Positions 15,667 through 24,862 of a DNA stretch of 64,000 nt are shown one piece after another (the first letter of the stretch is position 1; each line of letters opens with the position of its first letter). The notes beneath the pieces are model-generated. The model was not told the origin of the DNA and made no database searches. It saw only the letters and a list, made by a program, of their open reading frames with translations. Where the stretch lies: NCBI GenBank assembly GCA_028692105.1, contig JAQUYC010000003.1, positions 1 to 64,000 on the forward strand, in the 5' to 3' direction. A program made the position numbers and the translations under genes. The DNA is from Eubacteriales bacterium (lineage in GTDB: Bacteria; Bacillota; Clostridia; Peptostreptococcales; Anaerovoracaceae).

Positions 15667-16520
15667 TGGACCCCAGAAAATTGAGAAACATTAAAAAAGC
15701 AAAAAATATTGCCTTCTATGGAATCATAGGACTTCTTGCTGCAGCAACGCTAACTGTGCTTATTATCATAATAGGATACATCCTGCTTAACGGGTTTTCG
15801 CATATTGATGTTGAATTTCTCACACAGGAACCCAGGAAAATGGGAAAAGAAGGCGGAATCTTTTCTGTAATTATAGGAACCTTGTACGTAACCGGAGTGG
15901 GTATTTTAATCGCTACCCCTATCGGAATTGCCGCTGCGATCTATTTTACAGAGTACGCAAAGGAAGGCAAGGGAGTAATTCTGATACGATTTTTTACCGA
16001 GATTCTGGCGGGGATCCCTTCAATTATATTTGGACTTTTTGGCTTTGCATTTTTTGTAATATTTTTAGGAATGGGCTGGTCGGTGATATCCGGCGGATTG
16101 ACACTTGCGATGATGGTACTGCCAACCTTGGTACGTGCTACGGAAGAGTCGCTCAAAACAGTTCCGATGTCGTATCGTGAAGGCAGCCTTTCTCTTGGAG
16201 CAACAAAATGGCAGATGATTACAGGTGTTATTCTTCCATGCTGCAAACCCGGAATACTTACAGGGCTTATTCTTGGAATAGGAAGAGCGATCGGTGAATC
16301 AGCTGCGATTATGTTAACCGTAGGAGGTTCTCTTCGGGTGCCGACATCATTATTTGATTCTACAAGAACGATGGCAGTACACCTTTATACGCTGGCATCA
16401 GAAGGATTGTCACAGGAAAAGACATATGCCACCGCAGCACTTTTGATTCTTATCGTACTGGTGATCAACGGAGCTGCAAACCTAATAAGCAGCAAACTGG
16501 GAGGAAGCAATGGAAACTAA
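15666..16520 (+). CDS. pstA: Phosphate ABC transporter permease PstA
   Basis: A 284-residue permease with six membrane segments that pairs with PstC. The coupling loop reads [23 protein letters not shown] and is followed by [16 protein letters not shown], as in PstA proteins. Its ATG uses the last base of the pstC stop codon, and its end overlaps pstB by 11 bases, so the operon is translationally coupled. Confidence 0.93.
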   Translation: MDPRKLRNIKKAKNIAFYGIIGLLAAATLTVLIIIIGYILLNGFSHIDVEFLTQEPRKMGKEGGIFSVIIGTLYVTGVGILIATPIGIAAAIYFTEYAKEGKGVILIRFFTEILAGIPSIIFGLFGFAFFVIFLGMGWSVISGGLTLAMMVLPTLVRATEESLKTVPMSYREGSLSLGATKWQMITGVILPCCKPGILTGLILGIGRAIGESAAIMLTVGGSLRVPTSLFDSTRTMAVHLYTLASEGLSQEKTYATAALLILIVLVINGAANLISSKLGGSNGN

Positions 16521-17265
16521 ATTTGAGATAGAAAAATTAAATCTGTATTATGGCAGCTTTCAAGCTCTGCAAGATATCGACATGAATATATACAGCAACA
16601 GGATCACTGCGCTTATTGGTCCCTCGGGCTGCGGAAAATCAACATTTCTAAGAACGTTGAACCGTATGAATGATCTCATACGCGGCGTCACGATCGAAGG
16701 TACAGTAAAATTTGACGGAGAGGATATTTACGGTAATTTTTATGATATAATAAAACTGCGAAAAAAAGTTGGAATGGTCTTCCAGAAACCTAATCCTTTT
16801 CCAAAGACTATCTATGAGAATATCGTTTATGGACCGAAAATTCACGGTGAAAAAAACAAAACCGTGCTCGACAATATCGTAGAAAGAACGCTTAAGGAAG
16901 TAGCAATGTGGGAGGAAGTTAAGGATCGTCTCCAAAAACCGGCTCTGGGACTTTCCGGCGGACAGCAGCAGAGGCTTTGCATAGCAAGGTGCCTCGCAGT
17001 TGAACCTGAGGTCATACTGATGGATGAGCCTACTTCAGCATTAGATCCTGTTGCGACTTCGAAAATCGAAGGGCTTCTGGAAGAACTGGCAGAAAAGTAT
17101 ACGATCGTGATTGTTACGCATAATATGCAACAGGCGGGACGGGTTTCCGATTACACCTCTTTCTTTTTAAACGGAAAGGTAATTGAAACAGACAAGACGG
17201 AAGTGATTTTTTCAAATCCGGCAAATAAAAAGACAGAAGAATATATAACTGGGAGGTTTGGATGA
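16510..17265 (+). CDS. pstB: Phosphate ABC transporter ATPase PstB
   Basis: A 251-residue cytoplasmic ATPase that drives phosphate import. Walker A is GPSGCGKST (about residues 37-45), the Q-loop is VFQKPNPFP (typical of PstB), the signature is [13 protein letters not shown], Walker B is [13 protein letters not shown] and the H-loop is VTHNM. It overlaps pstA and phoU. Confidence 0.96.
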   Translation: METKFEIEKLNLYYGSFQALQDIDMNIYSNRITALIGPSGCGKSTFLRTLNRMNDLIRGVTIEGTVKFDGEDIYGNFYDIIKLRKKVGMVFQKPNPFPKTIYENIVYGPKIHGEKNKTVLDNIVERTLKEVAMWEEVKDRLQKPALGLSGGQQQRLCIARCLAVEPEVILMDEPTSALDPVATSKIEGLLEELAEKYTIVIVTHNMQQAGRVSDYTSFFLNGKVIETDKTEVIFSNPANKKTEEYITGRFG

Positions 17266-17930
17266 TGGCTGCACGACCGATGGACCATGAAATGGATATT
17301 ATTACAAGAGATCTGCTCAATATGACAACGCTGGTGGAAGAAACCATATTGAATGCAATAAAATCTCTTAAGGAAAAGGATTCCGAAATGGCACGGAATA
17401 TAATAGATGATGATGAAAAAATCGATATGTTAGAGGATGAAATCAAAGATAAATGCCTGAAATTTTTAGCGACTCAGCAGCCTCTTGCCGGTGATTTGAG
17501 GAAACTGGTCTCAATAATGCAGATGATAAGGGATCTGGAGAGGATAGGAGATCACTGCGAGGATATCGCAAAGTATACCCTTCGTTTTGAAAATGAAGAG
17601 TATATGAAGGAGCTCATTGATATCCCAAGGATGGCCGATATGGCGTCGAAGATGGTCAAGAATGCGATTGATTCCTTTGTAAACAGAGATTTAAGGTTGG
17701 CAAGGAGGGTATGGAAGGCAGATGAAGAGGTGGATGAGCTTTTCCGTAATATCTATGATGAACTCATGGGCATCGTAGATCGTGACCCAATGAAAGCCAA
17801 TCAAAGCGTGATGTTCCTTTTTATCGCATCACATCTGGAGCGAATCGCAGATTATGCAACGAACATCTGTGAGGAAACGGTGTTTGCAATTGAAGGCGGT
17901 TATGATATGGAGATAAAGAACGGCAACTAA
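17262..17930 (+). CDS. phoU: Phosphate transport regulator PhoU
   Basis: A 222-residue all-helical protein that links the Pst transporter to PhoR and damps the Pho response. Two PhoU repeats are visible, each with an acidic metal-binding motif of the E/DxxxD type: [15 protein letters not shown] and [15 protein letters not shown], plus [14 protein letters not shown] and [13 protein letters not shown]. The start overlaps the pstB stop by four bases. A strong terminator follows, closing the operon. Confidence 0.94.
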   Translation: MMAARPMDHEMDIITRDLLNMTTLVEETILNAIKSLKEKDSEMARNIIDDDEKIDMLEDEIKDKCLKFLATQQPLAGDLRKLVSIMQMIRDLERIGDHCEDIAKYTLRFENEEYMKELIDIPRMADMASKMVKNAIDSFVNRDLRLARRVWKADEEVDELFRNIYDELMGIVDRDPMKANQSVMFLFIASHLERIADYATNICEETVFAIEGGYDMEIKNGN

Positions 17931-17980
17931 GTTTGCAAAGCCGTTATTGATTATTTCTACAGGTGGGATTATGAAAACAT

Positions 17981-18010
17981 AGCAGAAGGAATAAGTCCTT
18001 CTGCTTTTTT
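17981..18010 (+). terminator. Terminator of the pst-phoU operon
   Basis: A perfect 10-bp stem (17981-17990 with 17996-18005), a five-base loop and six Ts. It lies 50 bases after the phoU stop codon. Confidence 0.9.
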
Positions 18011-18056
18011 CGTCAAAAATTTGATTTAGCGGGGCAATTCAAAAATTAAATATTAG

Positions 18057-18097
18057 TTGAATAAATATGGTAAACAACTTATAATTATACGCGTATA
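18057..18097 (+). promoter_or_regulatory. Promoter of amino acid ABC operon with palindrome at the start site
   Basis: TTGAAT (18057-18062), 17 bases, TATAAT (18080-18085). A perfect 12-bp palindrome TATACGCGTATA at 18086-18097 covers the expected transcription start and may be an operator. The resulting leader of about 120 bases contains the two-hairpin element at 18124-18196. Confidence 0.7.
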
Positions 18098-18123
18098 TAC
18101 TGGTTAACTAAAAAGAATGATGG

Positions 18124-18196
18124 TGAAAATCCACAAATTTATGATTTGTGATTTTTCAGTCTAAATTCTGCCGATGCCAAAAAGCCAAGGCAGAAT
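18124..18196 (+). repeat. Two-hairpin intergenic element, copy 1
   Basis: Hairpin 1 pairs GAAAAT with ATTTTTC and CACAAAT (18132-18138) with ATTTGTG (18144-18150). It is followed by CAGT and hairpin 2, ATTCTGCC (18165-18172) with GGCAGAAT (18189-18196). The starts of the two hairpins are 40 bases apart. It is closely related to the copy at 63794-63858 and structurally similar to two copies at 37876-38028. It lies in the 5' leader of an amino acid transporter operon. Confidence 0.7.
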
Positions 18197-18214
18197 GAAA
18201 AGAAGGAGAGGATT

Positions 18215-18997
18215 ATGAACATGAAAAAATTACTCGCAATTTTTCTGATTATAGCAATGGCGCTTACATTTGCGGCATGCGGCGGCGGAAATGATGATCA
18301 GGCAGCGCAAGACACACCTATGACCTACAAGGTTGCTATGGAGCCAACATTCCCGCCATTCGATACTATAAATCAAGAAACACAGGAGCTTGATGGCTTT
18401 GATGTTGATTTGATGAATGCCATAGCTGAGGACCAGGGATTTGAGCTGGAATGGGTCAACATGGGATTTGATGGTTTGATTACTGCACTGCAGGCGGGCA
18501 ATATAGATATCATAGCATCCGGTATGAACGCCAGTGAAGAGAGAAGAGAAAAAGTTGATTTCTCAACCACATATTATGATTCCGGACTTGTTGTTGCAGT
18601 CAAGACCGGCAATACTGCAATAAAAAGCATTGATGACCTTACCGCTGATATGAAAGCCGGTGCACAGATCGGAACAACAGGAGCTGATCTTGCTACAGAA
18701 CTTTTTGATGCCGGTAAAATTAAAGAAGCGAAAATCTATAACGGTTTGGATGTTGCAGTCATGGATCTGCAGAACGGAACGATCAATGCATTAATCAATG
18801 ACCTGCCTGTAACAAAAGCTTATATGGATGTAAAACCCGGAACTATAGAAATAGTCGGAGACGTTTTGAATGCTGAGTCATATGGCTTCGCAGTGCAAAA
18901 AGGAAACACCGAATTGCTGGATAAGATCAATGCAGGTATGCAGAATATAATCGATAACGGAACTTTTGATGATATAGCAGCAGAGTGGTTTGAATAA
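18215..18997 (+). CDS. Amino acid ABC transporter substrate-binding lipoprotein
   Basis: A 260-residue extracytoplasmic receptor of the SBP_bac_3 (polar amino acid) family. It has a lipoprotein signal with lipobox LTFAAC (modified cysteine at about residue 22), then the two-lobed fold with the typical start YKVAMEPTFPPFDTIN, followed by ELDGFDVDLMNAIAEDQGFELEWVN (split here by wording only) and the ligand-site stretch DIIASGMNASEERREKVDFS. Glutamine, arginine or histidine are usual ligands; the sequence does not decide among them. GGAGAG precedes the start. It is the first gene of a binding protein-permease-ATPase operon. Confidence 0.9.
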   Translation: MNMKKLLAIFLIIAMALTFAACGGGNDDQAAQDTPMTYKVAMEPTFPPFDTINQETQELDGFDVDLMNAIAEDQGFELEWVNMGFDGLITALQAGNIDIIASGMNASEERREKVDFSTTYYDSGLVVAVKTGNTAIKSIDDLTADMKAGAQIGTTGADLATELFDAGKIKEAKIYNGLDVAVMDLQNGTINALINDLPVTKAYMDVKPGTIEIVGDVLNAESYGFAVQKGNTELLDKINAGMQNIIDNGTFDDIAAEWFE

Positions 18998-19011
18998 GAA
19001 AGAAGAACGGT

Positions 19012-19686
19012 TTGGACGTATACTTTAAAGGAATACAAATAGCATACAGCGGGATTATGGTGACTCTGCAAATTACAGTTTTTGCGGTATTGATAGGGGT
19101 TGCCTTAGGTTTGATAGTAGCAATCAGCAAAATGTCATCCATAAAACCGGTAAGGCTTATCTTTTCTGTTTATGTAGAAGTATTAAGGGGCACGCCGCTG
19201 GTTGTGCAAGCTTTGATAATGTATGCAGGAGTCCCGATGCTGATGCAGACGTATGGCATCAATTTCAGATGGGAGGACCCGATCATAGCGTCTATCCTCG
19301 TATGCGGAATAAACAGTTCCGCTTACGTTGCAGAGATTATCAGGAGCGGCCTGCAAGCGGTGGACCGCGGGCAGATGGAAGCCGCCCGGTCCCTTGGAAT
19401 GAATCACATACAGGCAATGAGATTTATTATAGTTCCGCAGGCATTCAGAATAATATTGCCTGCTTTGGCAAATGAGTTTATTGCTCTTCTTAAAGAGACA
19501 GCTGTTTTAAGCGTCATTTCCGTGGTTGAAGTGACAAGAAGAAGCATGCTTTGGGCAGCGGCTACTTTTGAAGCCTGGCCTGCATACCTTGGAACGGCAT
19601 TTGTTTATTTAAGCATTACGATTCCGCTTTCAAGGCTTGTTGCATATTTGGAAAGGAGGATGGCGCAGAGTGATCGAAGTAAGTAA
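19012..19686 (+). CDS. Amino acid ABC transporter permease (HisMQ/GlnP type)
   Basis: A 224-residue membrane permease with about five transmembrane segments. The family motif [12 protein letters not shown] and the coupling loop [24 protein letters not shown] are clear, as is [14 protein letters not shown]. The start is the TTG at 19012, 14 bases after the previous stop and preceded by AGAAGAA; no ATG fits. Its end overlaps the ATPase gene by 17 bases. Confidence 0.9.
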   Translation: MDVYFKGIQIAYSGIMVTLQITVFAVLIGVALGLIVAISKMSSIKPVRLIFSVYVEVLRGTPLVVQALIMYAGVPMLMQTYGINFRWEDPIIASILVCGINSSAYVAEIIRSGLQAVDRGQMEAARSLGMNHIQAMRFIIVPQAFRIILPALANEFIALLKETAVLSVISVVEVTRRSMLWAAATFEAWPAYLGTAFVYLSITIPLSRLVAYLERRMAQSDRSK

Positions 19687-20392
19687 TTTATCAAAGAGCT
19701 TCGGCAAACTTGAGGTGCTGAGAGGAATCTCAGAGACAGTCAGGGAAAGCGAAGTCGTATGCGTAATCGGCCCATCCGGTTCCGGAAAGAGTACGTTCTT
19801 AAGATGCATCAATTTACTGGAGATTCCGACTTCAGGGGAAATATACATCGATGGAGAGCAGATCAATAAAAAAGATGTGGATATAAACAAAGTGCGGAAG
19901 AAATTAGGAATGGTTTTTCAGAATTTCAATCTATTTCCGCATATGACCACTCTTGAAAATATAACGATCAGTCCTATACAAGTGAATAAGACACCTAAGG
20001 TTGAAGCTGAAAAAGAAGCAATGGAGCTGCTTAAGATGGTCGGGCTGCAGGATAAAGCGGATGTGTATCCCGCCTCCTTATCAGGAGGGCAGAAGCAAAG
20101 AGCTGCTATTGCCAGAGCATTGGCTATGAAACCGGAAATAATGCTCTTCGATGAACCTACTTCAGCGTTGGATCCCGAAATGGTCGGGGAGGTTCTACAG
20201 GTCATGAAGGATCTCGTAAATCAGGGAATGACAATGGTGATAGTAACGCATGAAATGGGGTTTGCCAGAGAAGTATCAGACAGGGTTCTGTTTATGGATG
20301 AGGGCTTGATAGTGGAACAGGGCAGACCTGAGGAGATATTCGTTAATCCGCAAAACGAAAGAACCAAGAACTTTTTAAGCAAGGTTCTTTAG
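19670..20392 (+). CDS. Amino acid ABC transporter ATPase (GlnQ type)
   Basis: A 240-residue ATPase for the preceding transporter. Walker [11 protein letters not shown]-loop [12 protein letters not shown] (characteristic of polar amino acid ATPases), signature [13 protein letters not shown], Walker [15 protein letters not shown] and H-loop VTHEM are present. The start is taken as GTG 19670, nine bases after AAAGGAGGA. The open frame extends 11 codons upstream inside the permease gene, but that part lacks a ribosome site. Confidence 0.92.
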   Translation: MIEVSNLSKSFGKLEVLRGISETVRESEVVCVIGPSGSGKSTFLRCINLLEIPTSGEIYIDGEQINKKDVDINKVRKKLGMVFQNFNLFPHMTTLENITISPIQVNKTPKVEAEKEAMELLKMVGLQDKADVYPASLSGGQKQRAAIARALAMKPEIMLFDEPTSALDPEMVGEVLQVMKDLVNQGMTMVIVTHEMGFAREVSDRVLFMDEGLIVEQGRPEEIFVNPQNERTKNFLSKVL

Positions 20393-20477
20393 GACCTTTT
20401 CGTTGTCTTGATTACGGGCAGTTCTATAACATGCCGGTAAGCGACTGAGGTAATAGAATAAGTAGGGGGAGCATAGA

Positions 20478-22127
20478 ATGCATATAAAATTTTTAGGCGC
20501 AGCAATGTCTGTAACCGGATCCTGCCACCTTATAACGACGGATAAATACAAAATATTGTTGGATTGCGGGCAGTTTCAAGGCAGCAAAGCATTAGAGGAA
20601 CTAAATTATGATGACTTTGACTTTGACCCGATTGAAATTGACTTTATGATTCTCAGTCATTCTCATATAGATCATAGCGGCAGAATTCCATTGCTTACAA
20701 AACGTGGCTACACAGGAAAGATATATTGCACTGATGCAACGGCTGATCTGGTTTCAATCATGTTGAAGGACAGTGGATATATTCATGAAAAAGAAGCGGA
20801 ATGGACTAATCGAAAAGCTGAACGATCCGGCGGCCCTATGGTAGAACCGCTGTACACATTTCAGGATGCGGAAGATTCCGAAAAGTATTTGGAACCTGTA
20901 TTATACGGTCAGCTGCTGGAAATCAATCCCGATATTCATCTCCGCTTTAAGGACGCGGGACATATCCTTGGCTCATCCATTGTAGAACTTTGGATAAAGG
21001 AAGGGGATAAGATAACAAAGATAGTTTATTCAGGTGATCTCGGAGTATCACACAAACCGATATTGAGGGATCCGGAGCTGATATCCGAAGCCGACTATCT
21101 TATCATGGAGACTACTTACGGAGACAGAATCCATGAGCCGAGTTCAAAAAGCGTGGAAAAACTCATAGATGTTATTCTTAAGACCACAAGACGCGGCGGT
21201 ACGGTGGTCATTCCGTCATTTGCGGTAGGAAGGACACAGGAGCTTATCTATGAACTGAATATATATTATGAATACCATAAGGAATACAGGGAGGAACTCG
21301 ATAAAATAATGGTTTATGTCGACAGCCCTCTTGCTACAAGTGCAACTGAAATATTTCAAAGAAACTCACAGGTATTTGATGACGAAACCAGGGAGTACAT
21401 ATTAAAAGGGGACAACCCTCTCGATTTTAAAAATTTAAAATTCACTCGAACCACTGAAGAATCAAAGCAGCTGAACTTTGATTCCAGCCCTAAGATCATA
21501 ATATCGGCAAGCGGCATGTGTGATGCAGGCAGGATAAAACATCATCTGAAGCATAATCTGTGGAATTCAAAAAACAGCATTGTCTTTGTCGGTTATCAGG
21601 CTGAAGGGACTTTGGGCAGATCTATTGTAGACGGGGATAAAGATGTAAGCATCTTTGGTGAAAAAATTCACATCAATGCAGAGATATATTATTTAGACGG
21701 CTTTTCAGGGCATGCAGACAGAGATGATTTGCTGGCATGGCTTTCTGCATTCCAAAATCCGCCGAAGCGTATTTTCCTGGTTCACGGGGAAGAAGAATCT
21801 AAAGATGGTTTTGCCGCTATGGTAAAACATACACTAAGATATGAATGCACCGTAATAAAGGATGTTTCAGAGTTTAGCCTGGACGAAGACGTCATGATTG
21901 GCGTAAAGGATATCCGCAACAGAGTGGCTTCCGAGGAACAGCTGATCAAGGTAAGAAACCACCTTTCAAAAATCCATGATGAGATAGAAACCATTATTTA
22001 CAATTCTCAACTGGCAGTAAACACCGGTATAACACAGGAAGCTGTTAATGAGATCAATAATATAATACTTGAAATTGAAAAAGGTTCAATCAGACTTGGA
22101 ACAGCGGTGAGCAACAGAAAGGAATAA
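20478..22127 (+). CDS. Metallo-beta-lactamase/beta-CASP family RNase-like protein
   Basis: A 549-residue predicted zinc-dependent nuclease resembling the CPSF-73/Ysh1 branch rather than RNase J. Motifs in order: HSHIDHSG (motif 2, about residue 61), GHILGSS, SGDLG (motif 4), then the beta-CASP domain with PSFAVGRTQEL and SASGMCDAGRIKHHL, and the RMMBL part with GFSGHADRDDL. All catalytic His/Asp positions appear intact. The last 70 residues are a helical tail. The likely role is RNA processing or decay; no partner gene is linked. AGGGGGAG precedes the ATG. Confidence 0.88.
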   Translation: MHIKFLGAAMSVTGSCHLITTDKYKILLDCGQFQGSKALEELNYDDFDFDPIEIDFMILSHSHIDHSGRIPLLTKRGYTGKIYCTDATADLVSIMLKDSGYIHEKEAEWTNRKAERSGGPMVEPLYTFQDAEDSEKYLEPVLYGQLLEINPDIHLRFKDAGHILGSSIVELWIKEGDKITKIVYSGDLGVSHKPILRDPELISEADYLIMETTYGDRIHEPSSKSVEKLIDVILKTTRRGGTVVIPSFAVGRTQELIYELNIYYEYHKEYREELDKIMVYVDSPLATSATEIFQRNSQVFDDETREYILKGDNPLDFKNLKFTRTTEESKQLNFDSSPKIIISASGMCDAGRIKHHLKHNLWNSKNSIVFVGYQAEGTLGRSIVDGDKDVSIFGEKIHINAEIYYLDGFSGHADRDDLLAWLSAFQNPPKRIFLVHGEEESKDGFAAMVKHTLRYECTVIKDVSEFSLDEDVMIGVKDIRNRVASEEQLIKVRNHLSKIHDEIETIIYNSQLAVNTGITQEAVNEINNIILEIEKGSIRLGTAVSNRKE

Positions 22128-22184
22128 AGGAATAGACAAAGAAGGTAAGAATGTCTTCATTAAATCTCAGATATTGACACGTTT

Positions 22185-22345
22185 CGTATCGCATATGATA
22201 CGGGAGTCTTAAAAATGAGAACAGAGGGACGACATTTTAATTTCTACATTTTAATTTCTAATGTTAAAAAGGCATTGAAAATCCCTCAATCATGTGATAC
22301 TATTTGTAATAGCGAATTGTAAAAGTGCAAGCATTGATCTTGCAC
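22185..22345 (+). promoter_or_regulatory. Promoter region of the aminotransferase gene
   Basis: The 320-base gap 22128-22447 contains no gene. It holds a dyad CGTATC-6-GATACG (22185-22202). A plausible promoter, TTGAAA (22275-22280), is followed after 17 bases by the extended -10 TGaTACTAT (the six-base box is 22298-22303). Downstream is a 7-bp hairpin GTGCAAG (22325-22331) with CTTGCAC (22339-22345). The hairpin would be near the start of the transcript and has no T tract. Confidence 0.5.
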
Positions 22346-22447
22346 ATTATACATTTATTGAACTATGTAAAAATCATAGTTGCTTTCACTCAGGAACATA
22401 TGTTGCTATAGACAGCATGTGTAATAAAAAAACAGGAGGATACAAAA

Positions 22448-23803
22448 ATGTTAAGAGATGCTTTACCTAAAATTGTCACACCATTACCGGGGCCAAAAGC
22501 GAAGGAGATCATCGACAGAAGAGCTAAGTCAATGCCAAATGGGATCAAGTGCGGATATCCATGTGTGATAGAGCGCGGTGAAGGCGCGATGTTTGAAGAC
22601 GTGGACGGAAACATTTTCCTTGACTGGATTGGCGGAGTCGGAGTTCTCAATATCGGTTACAGCCACCCCGAATTGATTGATGCCGTAAAGGCTCAGAGTG
22701 AAAAGTATTTCCACGCCATGATGAATATCACGACACATGAGAGATACATTGAGCTTGCTGAAAAGTTGAATAGCATGGTTCCTGTTAAGGGAGACGAAAA
22801 AAAGACAATGCTCGCAAACAGCGGAGCAGAAGCAGATGAAAATGCAGTAAAAATTGCTAAGAACTATACCGGAAGACCTAATATCATAGTATTTACAGGT
22901 GCTTTCCACGGCAGAACTGTTCTTACAATGGCTATGACAGCGAAAAAGGCATATGCAGTAGGAATGGGCCCATTCCCGGATGGAGTATATCGTGCAGAAT
23001 TCCCGAATATGTACAGAAAACCTGAAGGAATGAGCGATGCTGAAGCAATTGATTATTATATTGGTAAACTTGAAGAAGTATTTGTAGAGGCTTCTCCTGC
23101 ACAGTATGTTGCAGCTATAGTATTTGAACCTGTACAGGGCGAAGGCGGATTTGTTCCGGCTCCTATTGAATGGGTAAAAGCTGTAAGAGCGATCTGTGAC
23201 AAATACGGTATCCTTATGATTACAGACGAAGTACAGACAGGTTTCGCAAGATCCGGAAGAATGTTTGCTTCAGAATACTTTAAAGAAGCAGGATGTGCAC
23301 CTGATATCATGACTTGTGCAAAATCAATTGCAGGCGGCATGCCTCTTTCTGCTATTACTGCAAGAGCTGAAATCATGGATGCTGTTACACCCGGAACCAT
23401 TGGCGGAACATATTGCGGAAATGCAGTATCCTGTGCATCCGCATTAAAGGTTATTGAAGTCATGCAAAGAGAAGACTATCCGGGAAAAGCACTGAAGATA
23501 GCAGAAAAAATCGCGAAGAGATTCAATGAATGGAAAGAAAAATATGATGTAGTCGGAGATGTAAGAGGAACAGGAGCTATGATGGGCGTAGAATACGTTA
23601 CTGACAAAGCATCCAAGAAGCCTAATGCAGCTCTTGTTAGCGCAATCGTCAACGAAGCAGTACAGAACGGTTTGCTTCTTGAAAGCGCAGGCACATACGG
23701 CAACGTAATCAGATTCCTCTGCCCACTGTGCGTAACTGACGCCCAGCTCGAAGCAGGACTTGATATTTATGAGAAGGCAATTATCAAATCCCTTGGAAAA
23801 TAA
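22448..23803 (+). CDS. gabT: Class III aminotransferase (4-aminobutyrate aminotransferase-like)
   Basis: A 451-residue PLP-dependent omega-aminotransferase. The fold-type I motifs are clear: SGAEADENAVKIAK, FHGRTVLTMAMT, the PLP-contacting EPVQGEGGF, the aspartate of ITDEVQTGFARSG, and the Schiff-base lysine K292 in CAKSIAGGMPLSA. The product set (GABA, 5-aminovalerate, or an acylated diamine) cannot be told from sequence reading. It has its own promoter region and its own strong terminator, so it is a single-gene unit. Confidence 0.85.
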   Translation: MLRDALPKIVTPLPGPKAKEIIDRRAKSMPNGIKCGYPCVIERGEGAMFEDVDGNIFLDWIGGVGVLNIGYSHPELIDAVKAQSEKYFHAMMNITTHERYIELAEKLNSMVPVKGDEKKTMLANSGAEADENAVKIAKNYTGRPNIIVFTGAFHGRTVLTMAMTAKKAYAVGMGPFPDGVYRAEFPNMYRKPEGMSDAEAIDYYIGKLEEVFVEASPAQYVAAIVFEPVQGEGGFVPAPIEWVKAVRAICDKYGILMITDEVQTGFARSGRMFASEYFKEAGCAPDIMTCAKSIAGGMPLSAITARAEIMDAVTPGTIGGTYCGNAVSCASALKVIEVMQREDYPGKALKIAEKIAKRFNEWKEKYDVVGDVRGTGAMMGVEYVTDKASKKPNAALVSAIVNEAVQNGLLLESAGTYGNVIRFLCPLCVTDAQLEAGLDIYEKAIIKSLGK

Positions 23804-23836
23804 ACATTATAAACATCATTAAGAATATGATTTAAT

Positions 23837-23870
23837 AAAACAACGTCCCGTATGCGGGACGTTGTTTTAT
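23837..23870 (+). terminator. Terminator of the aminotransferase gene
   Basis: A 14-bp perfect stem (23837-23850 with 23855-23868) around a four-base loop TATG, ending in a T run. Confidence 0.92.
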
Positions 23871-24036
23871 TGTCACCGCTCAGATTTGTACGGCATATCA
23901 TATCAACAGCAGCAACAACCGGAATAGAACTTTAAGTTGAATTCTTAAATGGTATATGATACTATTACATAGAAAACGTTAAGACTTCATAATTCTTAAT
24001 CTAAGCCTGATGATAAGGAAATAAGGAAAGACTGTT

Positions 24037-24681
24037 ATGGAAATAGAAGTGAAGTACAGCATCAAAGATAAGGAAACTGCCCTAAAGATATGGGAAGACG
24101 AGTATCTTTTGAGTATCGAGGAAAAAGACTCAAGAGAAAAAGTATACATGAAAGCCTCTTATTTTGATACCGATGACTATATACTATCCAAAAATGATAT
24201 TGCATTCCGTGTCCGCATGGAGGGTACACGCATAGTCGCTTCACTGAAGTGGAAAGGCGATAGTGCAGACGGACTGCATAAGAGAGAAGAGATAAACGTT
24301 CCTGTAAATGACGAAGCCTGCTTTATAATACCGAATCCGGAGATATTTAGAGATAGTGATGTCGGGCAGGATGTGATCAAACTGATTAACGGAAAACCAT
24401 TGCATAGCCTTTTGGAACCAAAATTTTTAAGAAGCCGGTTGAGAATTGACACTGGAACAAGCATTTGCGAGTTGGCTATTGATGAAGGGGAAATCGAAAC
24501 AGATTATGGAAGCTTGCCGATCTGTGAACTTGAAATTGAGTTGTTTTCCGGAGAACAGGAAGATATAATGAAAATTGGCGGAACTTTAGCGGAAAAGTAT
24601 CAGCTTATACCGGAGAACAGAAGCAAGTATGCAAGAGGCTGGAAGCTTTTAGAGGACAGTCAGAAGCTAAAGCTAAAGTAA
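24037..24681 (+). CDS. CYTH-domain (triphosphate tunnel) protein
   Basis: A 214-residue protein of the CYTH/triphosphate tunnel metalloenzyme superfamily. The N-terminal signature EIEVKY gives the ExExK motif. Alternating charged strands follow, such as AFRVRMEGTRIVASLKWKG and SICELAIDEGEIE, ending with ENRSKYARGW. Members hydrolyse tripolyphosphate or inorganic triphosphates or bind organic triphosphates; which applies here is unknown. It stands alone upstream of the tig-clp cluster. Confidence 0.85.
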   Translation: MEIEVKYSIKDKETALKIWEDEYLLSIEEKDSREKVYMKASYFDTDDYILSKNDIAFRVRMEGTRIVASLKWKGDSADGLHKREEINVPVNDEACFIIPNPEIFRDSDVGQDVIKLINGKPLHSLLEPKFLRSRLRIDTGTSICELAIDEGEIETDYGSLPICELEIELFSGEQEDIMKIGGTLAEKYQLIPENRSKYARGWKLLEDSQKLKLK

Positions 24682-24737
24682 CTGCAGAATTACTGGAAGA
24701 TAGCTTGAACAAGCTATCTTTTAATCCTTTTTAATAC

Positions 24738-24766
24738 TTTACTTTGTTCGTGATTGAGGGTATAAT
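24738..24766 (+). promoter_or_regulatory. Promoter upstream of tig
   Basis: TTTACT (24738-24743), 17 bases, TATAAT (24761-24766). The leader of roughly 90 bases contains an imperfect hairpin AGACC..GGTCT (about 24790-24813), which is not followed by Ts. Confidence 0.6.
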
Positions 24767-24862
24767 TATTTGCGCACATTGCGCATTTCAGACCAATGGG
24801 ACCCATCGGTCTTATAGTTATTTACAGAAGAATTATAATAACAATTTTAGGAGGATTAATAA

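Noticed and set aside
22320..22350. Sigma-54-like promoter before the aminotransferase gene
   Set aside because: TTGCAC is present, but the base pair 12 positions upstream is AG rather than GG, and the motif is better explained as a symmetric hairpin.
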